Assembly (NCBI GenBank): GCA_025966435.1
Contig: JAICRQ010000158.1
Location: 1 to 7,660 of the forward strand
Direction of reading: 5' to 3'
Source of the DNA: Anaerolineales bacterium
GTDB lineage: Bacteria > Chloroflexota > Anaerolineae > Anaerolineales > Villigracilaceae
DNA length: 7,660 nucleotides
Shown: piece after piece, positions 1-5,718 of the stretch
Position numbering within the stretch: position 1 is the first letter of the stretch
How the letters are laid out: each line of letters opens with the position of its first letter
Made by a program: the position numbers and the translations under genes
The notes under the pieces: model-generated
The model's input: only the letters and a program-made list of their open reading frames with translations
Told to the model about the DNA's origin: nothing
The model's database searches: none

Positions 1-7
1 TAAGCTT

Positions 8-15
8 CTCCTCCT
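8..15 (-). promoter_or_regulatory. Strong ribosome binding site for a gene starting just outside the left edge
   Basis: Read on the minus strand this is AGGAGGAG, a near-ideal Shine-Dalgarno sequence. It is followed by 7 bases that run to the window edge, so a start codon would lie immediately outside. The exporter gene stops 71 bases upstream in the same orientation, so the unseen gene is likely its downstream neighbour. A minus-strand TATAAT at 45-50 could be a -10 box for it, but no -35 is recognisable at normal spacing. A perfect 6-bp inverted repeat (29-34 and 52-57) brackets that hexamer. That the unseen gene is a partner half-transporter is only an inference from how such exporters are often arranged. 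Confidence 0.6.
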
Positions 16-71
16 GAAAAAATAAGCATCCGTTTGGACGTTTTATTATACAACGGAAAATTTGCTCATCT

Positions 72-2066
72 TTACACCCGTTCCCCTCGGAACTGCGTCT
101 CATACAGTTGGGCATATAACCCGTTCAGTGCGATCAACTCATTGTGCGTGCCTCGTTCCACGATCCTGCCTCGATCCATGACCAGAATCAAATCGGCTGC
201 AAGAATGGTGGACAGGCGGTGAGCAATCACGATGCTCGTCCTGCCTGCCATCACACGCTTCAACGCCTCCTGAATCAATGCCTCAGATTCACTGTCAAGG
301 TGGCTGGTCGCTTCGTCTAGGACGAGGATCTTCGGATTTTTGAGGATGACTCGCGCCAGGGCGATGCGCTGCTTTTCCCCGCCGCTCAAGCGGTAGCCGC
401 GCTCCCCCACAATCGTGTCGTAGCCGTCGGGCAGGTCCACGATGAAGTTGTGAATATTGGCAGCGCGCGCCGCAGATTCGATCTCCTCCTGCGTCGCGTC
501 TATTTTGGCGTAGGTCAAGTTGGTGCGGATGGTGTCGTGAAAGAGATACGTCTCCTGCGTCACCATACCGATCGCGTCGGAAAGTGAATCGAGCGTCACA
601 TCGCGCAGGTCATACCCATCGATGCGGATCACGCCCTCGGTCGGGTCGTACAAGCGTGGGATGAGGTAGGTCATCGTCGTCTTGCCCGCACCGGAAGGGC
701 CGACCAGCGCGACGAGTTGTCCGGGACGGGCGGTGAAGGAGATCCCATCGAGAGCGACCTCGCGCGCCTGGGATGTGGTCACGGTTTCACCATCGGAGGA
801 GCCTTCATCCTGACCATTGACCATTGACGATTGACCATTTCCGCTTTTTGCCTTGGTCTTTGGTCCATCGTCCACGGTCGGTTTCACCAGCGATAAAACA
901 GCTCCCACATCCTGATGTCGTCCGTAGCGTTTGACTTCCTTCAGGAGCATGGACTCGTCCACGTGATAGTTGAACGTTACATTGTCGAATTCCAGTTCAC
1001 CTCTCACATCCTCCAATGCAACAGCATCTTCATTTTCCACAATATCATGGGGCAGGTCGATAACTTCGAAGACGCGCTCGAAACTGACCATTGACGTGGA
1101 AAACTCCACAGGTGCTCCGGCGAGACCCTGCAGGGCACCGTAGAGCGAACCGAGATAGGAGCCGAATGCAACGATGGTCCCAACGGTGAAGACATCGGTG
1201 ATCACGAAGTATCCGCCCAGTCCATAGACCAGCGCGGTACCGATCGCGCTAACGAGCCCGAAGATGACGAAGAACGTCGAGCCAACCACCGCCCGGCGGA
1301 TGCCGATGTCGCGCACATTGGCAGCGCGATCGCGGAAACGCTTCTCCTCCTCGATAGAGCGACCGAACAATTTGACCAGCAGCGCGCCGCCAATATTGAG
1401 GGTCTCATTCATGTGCGCGTTCATCTGGGCGTTCATCTCCATCCCCTGGCGGGCAATATCGCGCAGGACGTTTCCGAGTCTTCGCGCCGCCAGAATGAAT
1501 AGAGGCAGGATGAGCACGCTGACGAGGGTCAGACGCCACTCGAGCGTGACCATGACGGCGATCAGGGCGATCGTTTCGATGAGGTTGGTCACGATGTTGA
1601 CAATCGTGTTGCTGATGGCATTCTGCGCCCCAACCACATCGTTGTTAAGGCGCGACATCAACTCTCCGACTTTGGTATTGGTGAAAAACCGCAGGGACAT
1701 ACGCTGCAGTCGCGCAAAGAGCGACGAGCGCAGGTCATAGATGACGCCCTCCCCCACCGTCGCGTTCAACCGCCGTTGAAGGACGTTGATCAGACCCGTC
1801 ACCGCCGGAATGAATAGCAGCGCCGCAGCGAGCAGGATCAGCCTGTTCGTGTCTTTTGCGGGAATCACCACATCGATCATGTTACGAAAGATGAGCGGCG
1901 TCAGCAGGGACAAGCCTGTAGTCAACAGGATCGTCACGAGCATGCCCGCAATATGCCACCAGTATCCGCGCGCGTATGAGAGGACGCGCAATAATAAATC
2001 ACGAGTGACTTTGGGTTTCTCGTCACTCGAACGCATGTATGCAAACCAACCACCGCCGTGCCACAT
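72..2066 (-). CDS. ABC exporter half-transporter (fused transmembrane and ATP-binding domains)
   Basis: This 664-residue protein has the MsbA/multidrug type fused layout and should act in the cytoplasmic membrane as a homo- or heterodimer that exports a lipid, drug or peptide; the substrate cannot be told. Hydrophobic helices fall at about 37-62, 75-97, 150-200 and 260-315. The ATP-binding domain starts near 355, with an aromatic A-loop at Y367, Walker A GPSGAGKTT (456-464), Q-loop Q504, signature LSGGEKQR (560-567), Walker B ILVLDE with catalytic E585, D-loop SHLD (588-591) and switch H616. All catalytic residues are intact. The N-terminus MWHGGGW is a recognisable subfamily mark, and AGGAG at 2076-2080, 9 bases upstream, fixes the ATG. 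Unusually, about 60 residues (375-436) are inserted after the first strands of the ATP-binding domain, in a polar low-complexity stretch partly made of 7-bp DNA repeats. A shorter insert here is, as I recall, normal for this subfamily. Confidence 0.95.
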   Translation of the reverse strand: MWHGGGWFAYMRSSDEKPKVTRDLLLRVLSYARGYWWHIAGMLVTILLTTGLSLLTPLIFRNMIDVVIPAKDTNRLILLAAALLFIPAVTGLINVLQRRLNATVGEGVIYDLRSSLFARLQRMSLRFFTNTKVGELMSRLNNDVVGAQNAISNTIVNIVTNLIETIALIAVMVTLEWRLTLVSVLILPLFILAARRLGNVLRDIARQGMEMNAQMNAHMNETLNIGGALLVKLFGRSIEEEKRFRDRAANVRDIGIRRAVVGSTFFVIFGLVSAIGTALVYGLGGYFVITDVFTVGTIVAFGSYLGSLYGALQGLAGAPVEFSTSMVSFERVFEVIDLPHDIVENEDAVALEDVRGELEFDNVTFNYHVDESMLLKEVKRYGRHQDVGAVLSLVKPTVDDGPKTKAKSGNGQSSMVNGQDEGSSDGETVTTSQAREVALDGISFTARPGQLVALVGPSGAGKTTMTYLIPRLYDPTEGVIRIDGYDLRDVTLDSLSDAIGMVTQETYLFHDTIRTNLTYAKIDATQEEIESAARAANIHNFIVDLPDGYDTIVGERGYRLSGGEKQRIALARVILKNPKILVLDEATSHLDSESEALIQEALKRVMAGRTSIVIAHRLSTILAADLILVMDRGRIVERGTHNELIALNGLYAQLYETQFRGERV
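811..838. repeat. Four tandem 7-bp units inside the ABC exporter gene
   Basis: On the plus strand the units read TGACCAT, TGACCAT, TGACGAT and TGACCAT with no spacing; on the coding strand the unit is ATGGTCA. The array encodes roughly residues 410-419 (NGQSSMVNGQ), in the polar insert between the first strands of the ATP-binding domain and Walker A. The 28 bases are not a multiple of three, but the flanking domain sequence is in one continuous frame, so the gene is not broken. The unit resembles AATGGTA in the leader array of the same gene. Confidence 0.85.
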
Positions 2067-2081
2067 AAATTTCGTCTCCTA

Positions 2082-2151
2082 AAAAGTAAAAAGTAATTGG
2101 TAAATGGTAATTAGAGACTGGAGAATTGACCAGCCGACTAGCTGACTATAA
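2082..2151. repeat. Degenerate 7-bp tandem array in the exporter leader
   Basis: From 2082 the sequence can be cut into consecutive 7-mers: AAAAGTA, AAAAGTA, ATTGGTA, AATGGTA, ATTAGAG, ACTGGAG, AATTGAC, then increasingly diverged units to about 2151. The first four are clear; the later ones are suggestive only. The array fills most of the space between the probable transcription start of the exporter gene (near 2138) and its ribosome binding site. It resembles the short tandemly repeated heptamers known from cyanobacteria, though that likeness is in form and is not evidence of common origin. Confidence 0.6.
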
Positions 2152-2173
2152 GACGAGATGACTATTTTTGCAA
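2145..2173 (-). promoter_or_regulatory. Probable sigma-70-type promoter of the ABC exporter
   Basis: On the minus strand TTGCAA (2173-2168) is followed by exactly 17 bases and TATAGT (2150-2145). This matches the TTGACA and TATAAT consensus at 4 of 6 and 5 of 6 positions. Transcription would start near 2138, giving a leader of about 70 bases that contains the heptamer array. It is the best-placed promoter in the divergent gap, but it is predicted from sequence alone. Confidence 0.45.
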
Positions 2174-2217
2174 CTGGACGAAGGGGGAGGTGCAGCAAAT
2201 ACAACAAAGTCAAAGAG

Positions 2218-2223
2218 TATAAT
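2218..2223 (+). promoter_or_regulatory. Perfect -10 hexamer upstream of the metalloprotease operon
   Basis: TATAAT lies 40 bases before the ATG of the M50-like gene, a sensible distance for a promoter with a leader of about 34 bases. No recognisable -35 box occurs 16-19 bases upstream (GCAAAT stands at the 17-base position), so an activator or another sigma factor could be involved, or the match could be chance. Confidence 0.35.
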
Positions 2224-2263
2224 AACCCGAAATCGAACTCATTCCCGGTAGGGAAAACAAGCC

Positions 2264-3085
2264 ATGAATGCTTCTTCGAAGAAAAATAGTCTCTCCCTCG
2301 ATCTGCTTACCGTCCTGGCAATCGGCGTGGTTTCTTTCATTATCAAAAATGTGCTTCATGAGGCGTTGGGGCACGGTGGCGCCTGTGTGCTGGTGGGCGG
2401 GACGCCTCTGGTCCTTTCCTCGGCACACTTTGCGTGTGACTATGCGTCCGTAAGCGATGCAGGCCACCGTTTTGTGGCAGCGGCTGGCACGCTGGTCAAT
2501 TTCATCGCTGCGTATTTCTTCTGGCTGGCGTTCCACAGCAGGCGTGTCCTGTCGCCATCCCTGCGTTATTTCTACTGGTTCGCCATGAGCGGGAATTTCT
2601 TTGTGGCAGCGGGGTATCCTCTATTCTCTGGCATCATAGGCGTCGGCGATTGGGTGAACGTAGTCGAAGGTTTTCAACCCGCGTGGCTGTGGAGGGTGTT
2701 GCTGGCAGTCATTGGATTCTTCTTGTACGCGTATGGCGTTTGGTTCGCCTTACGCGAGATGAAAACTCTGATCGGTTCGGATCCACACGAGCGGCGTGTA
2801 CGCGCCTTCTGGTTGACTCTCTTCCCCTACCTGGCGGGCGCCGCGATTTCTTCGCTAGGGGCGTGGTTCAATCCCATCGGCACATTTGTGATCCTCACCT
2901 CGGCAGCCGCGGCGTTCGGAGGTAGTTCTGCTTTTGCCTGGATGTCACAACTACTGCAAACCAAATGGTTCCCTGAACGATCCAACGAATACGTTGTCAT
3001 CCAGCGTAACTGGTCCTGGATTATCATTGCTGTCATCCTGGCGCTCATCCACATTTTTGTCCTGGGACCGGGTGTAGAGATTTAG
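2264..3085 (+). CDS. M50-like integral membrane metalloprotease
   Basis: This is a 273-residue polytopic membrane protein with an HExxH-type zinc site, HEALGH (H32, E33, H37), at the end of its first hydrophobic helix, as in site-2-protease-like M50 peptidases. AAGTLVN (73-79) resembles the AAGP..N segment of that family with T in place of P. D129 in VGDW is a plausible third zinc ligand. Further hydrophobic segments lie at about 69-90, 104-127, 142-163, 182-200, 206-227 and 250-268. Such enzymes cut substrates within or near the membrane; no substrate is suggested here. The start is secure: an in-frame TAG at 2249-2251 precedes the only nearby ATG, and a weak GGTAGGG (2247-2253) lies 10 bases ahead. 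It is the first gene of the run, 14 bases before the carbonic anhydrase. Family assignment is firm at the motif level, but proteolysis is inferred. Confidence 0.75.
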   Translation: MNASSKKNSLSLDLLTVLAIGVVSFIIKNVLHEALGHGGACVLVGGTPLVLSSAHFACDYASVSDAGHRFVAAAGTLVNFIAAYFFWLAFHSRRVLSPSLRYFYWFAMSGNFFVAAGYPLFSGIIGVGDWVNVVEGFQPAWLWRVLLAVIGFFLYAYGVWFALREMKTLIGSDPHERRVRAFWLTLFPYLAGAAISSLGAWFNPIGTFVILTSAAAAFGGSSAFAWMSQLLQTKWFPERSNEYVVIQRNWSWIIIAVILALIHIFVLGPGVEI

Positions 3086-3099
3086 AAAAAGAGGATCTT

Positions 3100-3858
3100 A
3101 TGAAAGCCTTGTCCGTTCTTGTCCTTATTCTCATGTGGTTCAGTGCCTGTGCACCACAACAGGCGGAACCTGCATCTCCTCATTGGACATATGAAGGCGA
3201 AGAAGGACCCTCCCATTGGGGAGAGCTCAATGAATCCTATGCCACGTGTAGTGTCGGAAAGAGCCAATCCCCGATCGATGTTGCTAACCCTTCCGCACAG
3301 GATTTAACGAATATTTCATTTCATTATCAGCCAAGTGAAGTCAATATTTTGAATAATGGACATACGGTTCAGGTCAACTATGATTCTGGAAGTTACGTTG
3401 AGTTGGATGACACGCGCTACGACGTGGTCCAATTCCATTATCATGCTCCTGGCGAACACACAATCGGCGATGAGTCCTTTCCAGCGGAGTTGCATATCGT
3501 TCACAGGAGTGCAGAAGGCAATCTTGCTGTAGTGGGCATTCTTCTCCAGGAAGGAACGGAAAACGCAGCGTACCAGCCATTCATCAGCAATCTTCCCGTC
3601 GAAAAAACGGATGCAAAAGATGCGGGTGTGACCATCAACGCCATGGACTTGCTTCCTTCTATGCAAACGACGTTCCGCTACAGTGGTTCGTTAACAACAC
3701 CTCCGTGTACGGAAGGCGTCAACTGGCTGCTAATGACAACTCCTGTGGAGCTATCGGCGCAGCAGCTCACTGCTCTTGATTCTCTCTTTGAACATGGAAA
3801 CAACCGTCCGGTGCAGCCAAAGAATGACCGCACTCTTATGGAAGATAATACTCCCTAA
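3100..3858 (+). CDS. Alpha-type carbonic anhydrase, probable lipoprotein
   Basis: This zinc enzyme interconverts CO2 and bicarbonate outside the cytoplasm. The three zinc ligands H113, H115 (QFHYHAPGEH) and H132 (ELHIVH) are present. So are E130, the proton-shuttle histidine H88 in NNGH, and the T199-T200 pair in SLTTPPCTE that orients the zinc-bound hydroxide. C50 and C203 are placed to form the disulfide usual in secreted bacterial alpha enzymes. The first 17 residues are a hydrophobic signal ending FSAC, so C17 may be lipidated; F at -3 makes this lipobox slightly atypical, and plain secretion is possible. Mature length (about 235 residues) is normal. GAGG (3091-3094) sits 5 bases before ATG. 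Parts of the gene, for example 3300-3380, look more AT-rich than its neighbours. It lies 14 bases after the metalloprotease gene and 17 before the small membrane gene. Confidence 0.95.
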   Translation: MKALSVLVLILMWFSACAPQQAEPASPHWTYEGEEGPSHWGELNESYATCSVGKSQSPIDVANPSAQDLTNISFHYQPSEVNILNNGHTVQVNYDSGSYVELDDTRYDVVQFHYHAPGEHTIGDESFPAELHIVHRSAEGNLAVVGILLQEGTENAAYQPFISNLPVEKTDAKDAGVTINAMDLLPSMQTTFRYSGSLTTPPCTEGVNWLLMTTPVELSAQQLTALDSLFEHGNNRPVQPKNDRTLMEDNTP

Positions 3859-3875
3859 ACCTGTTAGGAGAAAGT

Positions 3876-4211
3876 ATGTCAAACAGATCCCCCGCCACGA
3901 TTACCGCGATTTTGACAGTTGTGATCCTTATCCTGCTTGCTATTGTGTTCCTGTTATTACAAATGATCGCGCTAAACGGCGTCAGTGAAAGACAGGGGCT
4001 AACCGCGATGGGACTCTCGCTTGGTTGTCAGAGTATCGCAGTCATTCTGCTGGCAACACTATCGTCTCGCGCAACCTCGTTTCTAATCACAAAAGCTGAG
4101 TGGAGTAGCATTCTGGCAGTGGTGATCACTGTACTCATCGCTTCTGTGATGGGAGGGGTGATCTCCTTTCTCGCCAGTATCATCGCCATCCCGGTGGCAG
4201 GAATAGGATAG
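3876..4211 (+). CDS. Small three-helix membrane protein of unknown function
   Basis: This 111-residue, very hydrophobic protein has three probable membrane segments at about 8-33, 43-63 and 77-109. Only short polar loops separate them: VSERQG near 36-41 and TSFLITKAEW near 67-76. There is no cleavable signal, enzyme motif or metal site. AGGAG (3866-3870) 5 bases before the ATG shows that it is a genuinely translated gene. It follows the carbonic anhydrase by 17 bases, so it is probably co-transcribed. I do not recognise a named family, although I associate similar short proteins with Anaerolineae genomes. No function can be given from sequence alone. Confidence 0.8.
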   Translation: MSNRSPATITAILTVVILILLAIVFLLLQMIALNGVSERQGLTAMGLSLGCQSIAVILLATLSSRATSFLITKAEWSSILAVVITVLIASVMGGVISFLASIIAIPVAGIG

Positions 4212-4248
4212 ACGTATGTCGGGTATAAGCTGTGAGGCGTTCCATTCA

Positions 4249-4257
4249 AGGTGATCC
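4249..4257 (+). promoter_or_regulatory. Ribosome binding site that favours the GTG start at 4262
   Basis: AGGTGATCC can pair with the 3' end of 16S rRNA (GGATCACCT...). It ends 4 bases before GTG 4262, with its GG (4250-4251) 10 bases ahead. The alternative GTG at 4232 has only a weak GGG (4221-4223) upstream. Confidence 0.5.
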
Positions 4258-4261
4258 TACA

Positions 4262-4960
4262 GTGCAACCGGAATCTATTCAATTATTTGAGATAACGCCG
4301 GCATGGAAATCCACACATCCAGGGGCGCTTGCGGGCGTGCTTGTGATACGGGACGTTTCCAACCCGCCCCATCACGCGGAACTGGAAAGCCGTAAAGTTG
4401 CCCTGGAAGAAAGATTGCGCTCTCAATTCTCCGGGCAGGAACGCGCTGCCATTGCAAGCCATACGGTGCTGCAGGCGTATGCGAATTATTATCGCCTGTT
4501 CAAGAAGACCTATCACATTCAATTGCAACTTGAGTCGATCATCTTCAAAGGAAAATCCATCCCGAGCGTGGCTGCGCTGGTGGAATCGATGTTCATGGCA
4601 GAAATGCAGGATTTGCTGCTGACAGCCGGACACGACCTGGACGTATTGCAACTGCCCCTCGTCCTGGACGTCGCGACAGGGACCGAGGAATATACACTTT
4701 TGCGCGGAGAGCAGCAGACCCTCAAGTCCGGCGATATGATGATTCGCGACCAGGTCGGGATCATATCAAGCATTATCTATGGACCGGATCAGCGCAGCCA
4801 GATCACGCCGGGAACACGCAATGTGATCTTCACCGTATATGCGCCGCCAGGGATCGACGAGCAAACCGTATTCGATCATTTACAGCATATAAAAGAGAAC
4901 GTGATGATCTTCTCTCCACAAGCACAGGTAAAATTACTGGAAGTTTATAAGAGTAAATGA
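4262..4960 (+). CDS. Free-standing B3/4 domain protein (PheRS editing-domain fold)
   Basis: With the GTG start at 4262 the protein is 232 residues and begins MQPESIQLFEI, which fits the usual start of this family. A longer form from GTG 4232 (242 residues) is possible. It matches the B3/4 domain of the phenylalanyl-tRNA synthetase beta subunit as a stand-alone protein (COG3382 type). Typical stretches are FKKTYHIQLQLESIIFKGK (80-98), the AALVESMFMAEMQDLLLTAGHDLD helix region (104-127) and YGPDQRSQITPGTRN (173-187), followed by IFTVYAPPGI (189-198). In the synthetase this domain hydrolyses mischarged Tyr-tRNA(Phe). Trans-editing or hydrolysis of another aminoacyl substrate is a reasonable but unproven role here. 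No tRNA or synthetase gene is nearby. It lies about 50 bases after the small membrane gene and one base before the MOSC gene. Confidence 0.85.
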   Translation: MQPESIQLFEITPAWKSTHPGALAGVLVIRDVSNPPHHAELESRKVALEERLRSQFSGQERAAIASHTVLQAYANYYRLFKKTYHIQLQLESIIFKGKSIPSVAALVESMFMAEMQDLLLTAGHDLDVLQLPLVLDVATGTEEYTLLRGEQQTLKSGDMMIRDQVGIISSIIYGPDQRSQITPGTRNVIFTVYAPPGIDEQTVFDHLQHIKENVMIFSPQAQVKLLEVYKSK

Positions 4961-4961
4961 T

Positions 4962-5609
4962 ATGCATTTGATGAGTGTAAATCTTGGGCAGGAACGTATA
5001 TTACAACGAAAACATCGCATAGAGCGGACGGGCATTTTCAAGTTCCCAACCCAAGACGCTGTGAAGGTCACAAAGCTTGGTCTGAAAGGGGATGTCATCG
5101 TCAGCAAAAAGCATCACGGCGGACCCGACCAGGCTGTTTACGTGTATGGCGGAGGAGATTATGAGTGGTGGTCAAAGGAGTTCGGGATGGACGTTTCCCC
5201 GGGAACCTTTGGCGAGAATTTAACGATTAGTGCATTGGAAAGCGCTGTGTTCAATATTGGTGACTATCTTCAGGTGGGAGAAGTCACACTGCAGGTTACC
5301 GCGCCGCGCATTCCTTGTGGAACGTTTGCCGCGCGCATGAATGACCCACAATGGGTGAAAGCATTTCGTCATGCCGAACGCCCGGGACTCTATTGCCGGG
5401 TGATTCAGGAGGGTCTTGTAAAGACCGGCGATCCTGTTTCCATCGAACGATATACAGCCGAAACCATTTCGATTCCAGAGATGTTCCGCGATTACTATGT
5501 TAAGGGTAAAAGCGAAGAAACCTTGCGCCGTCACCTTAAAGCACCGATCGCGATCCGCGCCCGCAGGGATCTTGAAAAAGAACTGCTGAGCCTTTTGTCT
5601 CAATCATAG
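4962..5609 (+). CDS. MOSC domain protein, YiiM-like
   Basis: This 215-residue cytoplasmic protein has an N-terminal MOSC (molybdenum cofactor sulfurase C-terminal) beta-barrel and a C-terminal helical extension, as in YiiM. Family marks are KKHHGGPDQAVYVY (49-62), PGTFGENL (80-87) and the conserved cysteine C119 in PRIPCGTFAARM (115-126), the residue expected to bind sulfur or the molybdenum cofactor. Residues from about 166 form the short helical domain that distinguishes YiiM-type from other MOSC proteins. E. coli YiiM uses molybdenum cofactor to reduce N-hydroxylated bases such as 6-N-hydroxylaminopurine; transferring that substrate to this protein is inference. The ATG lies one base after the stop of the B3/4 gene, which suggests translational coupling. 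An in-frame ATG at 4971 is an alternative start, with no better ribosome binding site. No terminator is evident after it. Confidence 0.9.
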   Translation: MHLMSVNLGQERILQRKHRIERTGIFKFPTQDAVKVTKLGLKGDVIVSKKHHGGPDQAVYVYGGGDYEWWSKEFGMDVSPGTFGENLTISALESAVFNIGDYLQVGEVTLQVTAPRIPCGTFAARMNDPQWVKAFRHAERPGLYCRVIQEGLVKTGDPVSIERYTAETISIPEMFRDYYVKGKSEETLRRHLKAPIAIRARRDLEKELLSLLSQS

Positions 5610-5640
5610 ACCCAAGAACAAGCATCTCAAAAACTCAAGA

Positions 5641-5669
5641 TTGCATTTATAGAAACAATGTTCTATAAT
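5641..5669 (+). promoter_or_regulatory. Promoter of the AraC-family regulator gene
   Basis: TTGCAT (5641-5646), a spacer of exactly 17 bases and a perfect TATAAT (5664-5669) form a sigma-70-like promoter, with transcription expected near 5676, about 43 bases before the ATG. The -35 matches only 3 of 6 positions, so basal activity may depend on an activator. An inverted repeat fills the spacer and overlaps the -10. Confidence 0.6.
5647..5668. promoter_or_regulatory. Perfect 8-bp inverted repeat in the promoter, candidate operator
   Basis: TTATAGAA (5647-5654) and its exact reverse complement TTCTATAA (5661-5668) flank the 6-base centre ACAATG. The right arm covers five of the six bases of the -10 box and the left arm begins right after the -35. 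A dimeric repressor bound here would block RNA polymerase. The encoded AraC-family protein is a candidate but not a natural fit, because that family usually binds directly repeated half-sites. Confidence 0.55.
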
Positions 5670-5718
5670 CCTGAGGATACGTATTTGATTCCATTCGGAA
5701 CCACTAGCATCGAGTTAA

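Noticed and set aside
811..838. Possible frameshift in the exporter caused by the 28-bp repeat, which is not a multiple of three
   Set aside because: The transmembrane domain before it and the Walker A and later motifs after it are in one uninterrupted frame, so the gene is intact.
1264..1740. Plus-strand open frame of 158 codons inside the ABC exporter
   Set aside because: It is antisense to the conserved transmembrane domain, shows an arginine- and serine-rich shadow composition, and has no family resemblance.
2210..2536. Minus-strand open frame of 108 codons across the divergent gap and the metalloprotease start
   Set aside because: It overlaps the HEALGH-encoding region on the opposite strand and shows no domain of its own.
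4216..4254. ATG at 4216 as a start for the B3/4 gene
   Set aside because: It is in another frame and reaches a stop after 12 codons.
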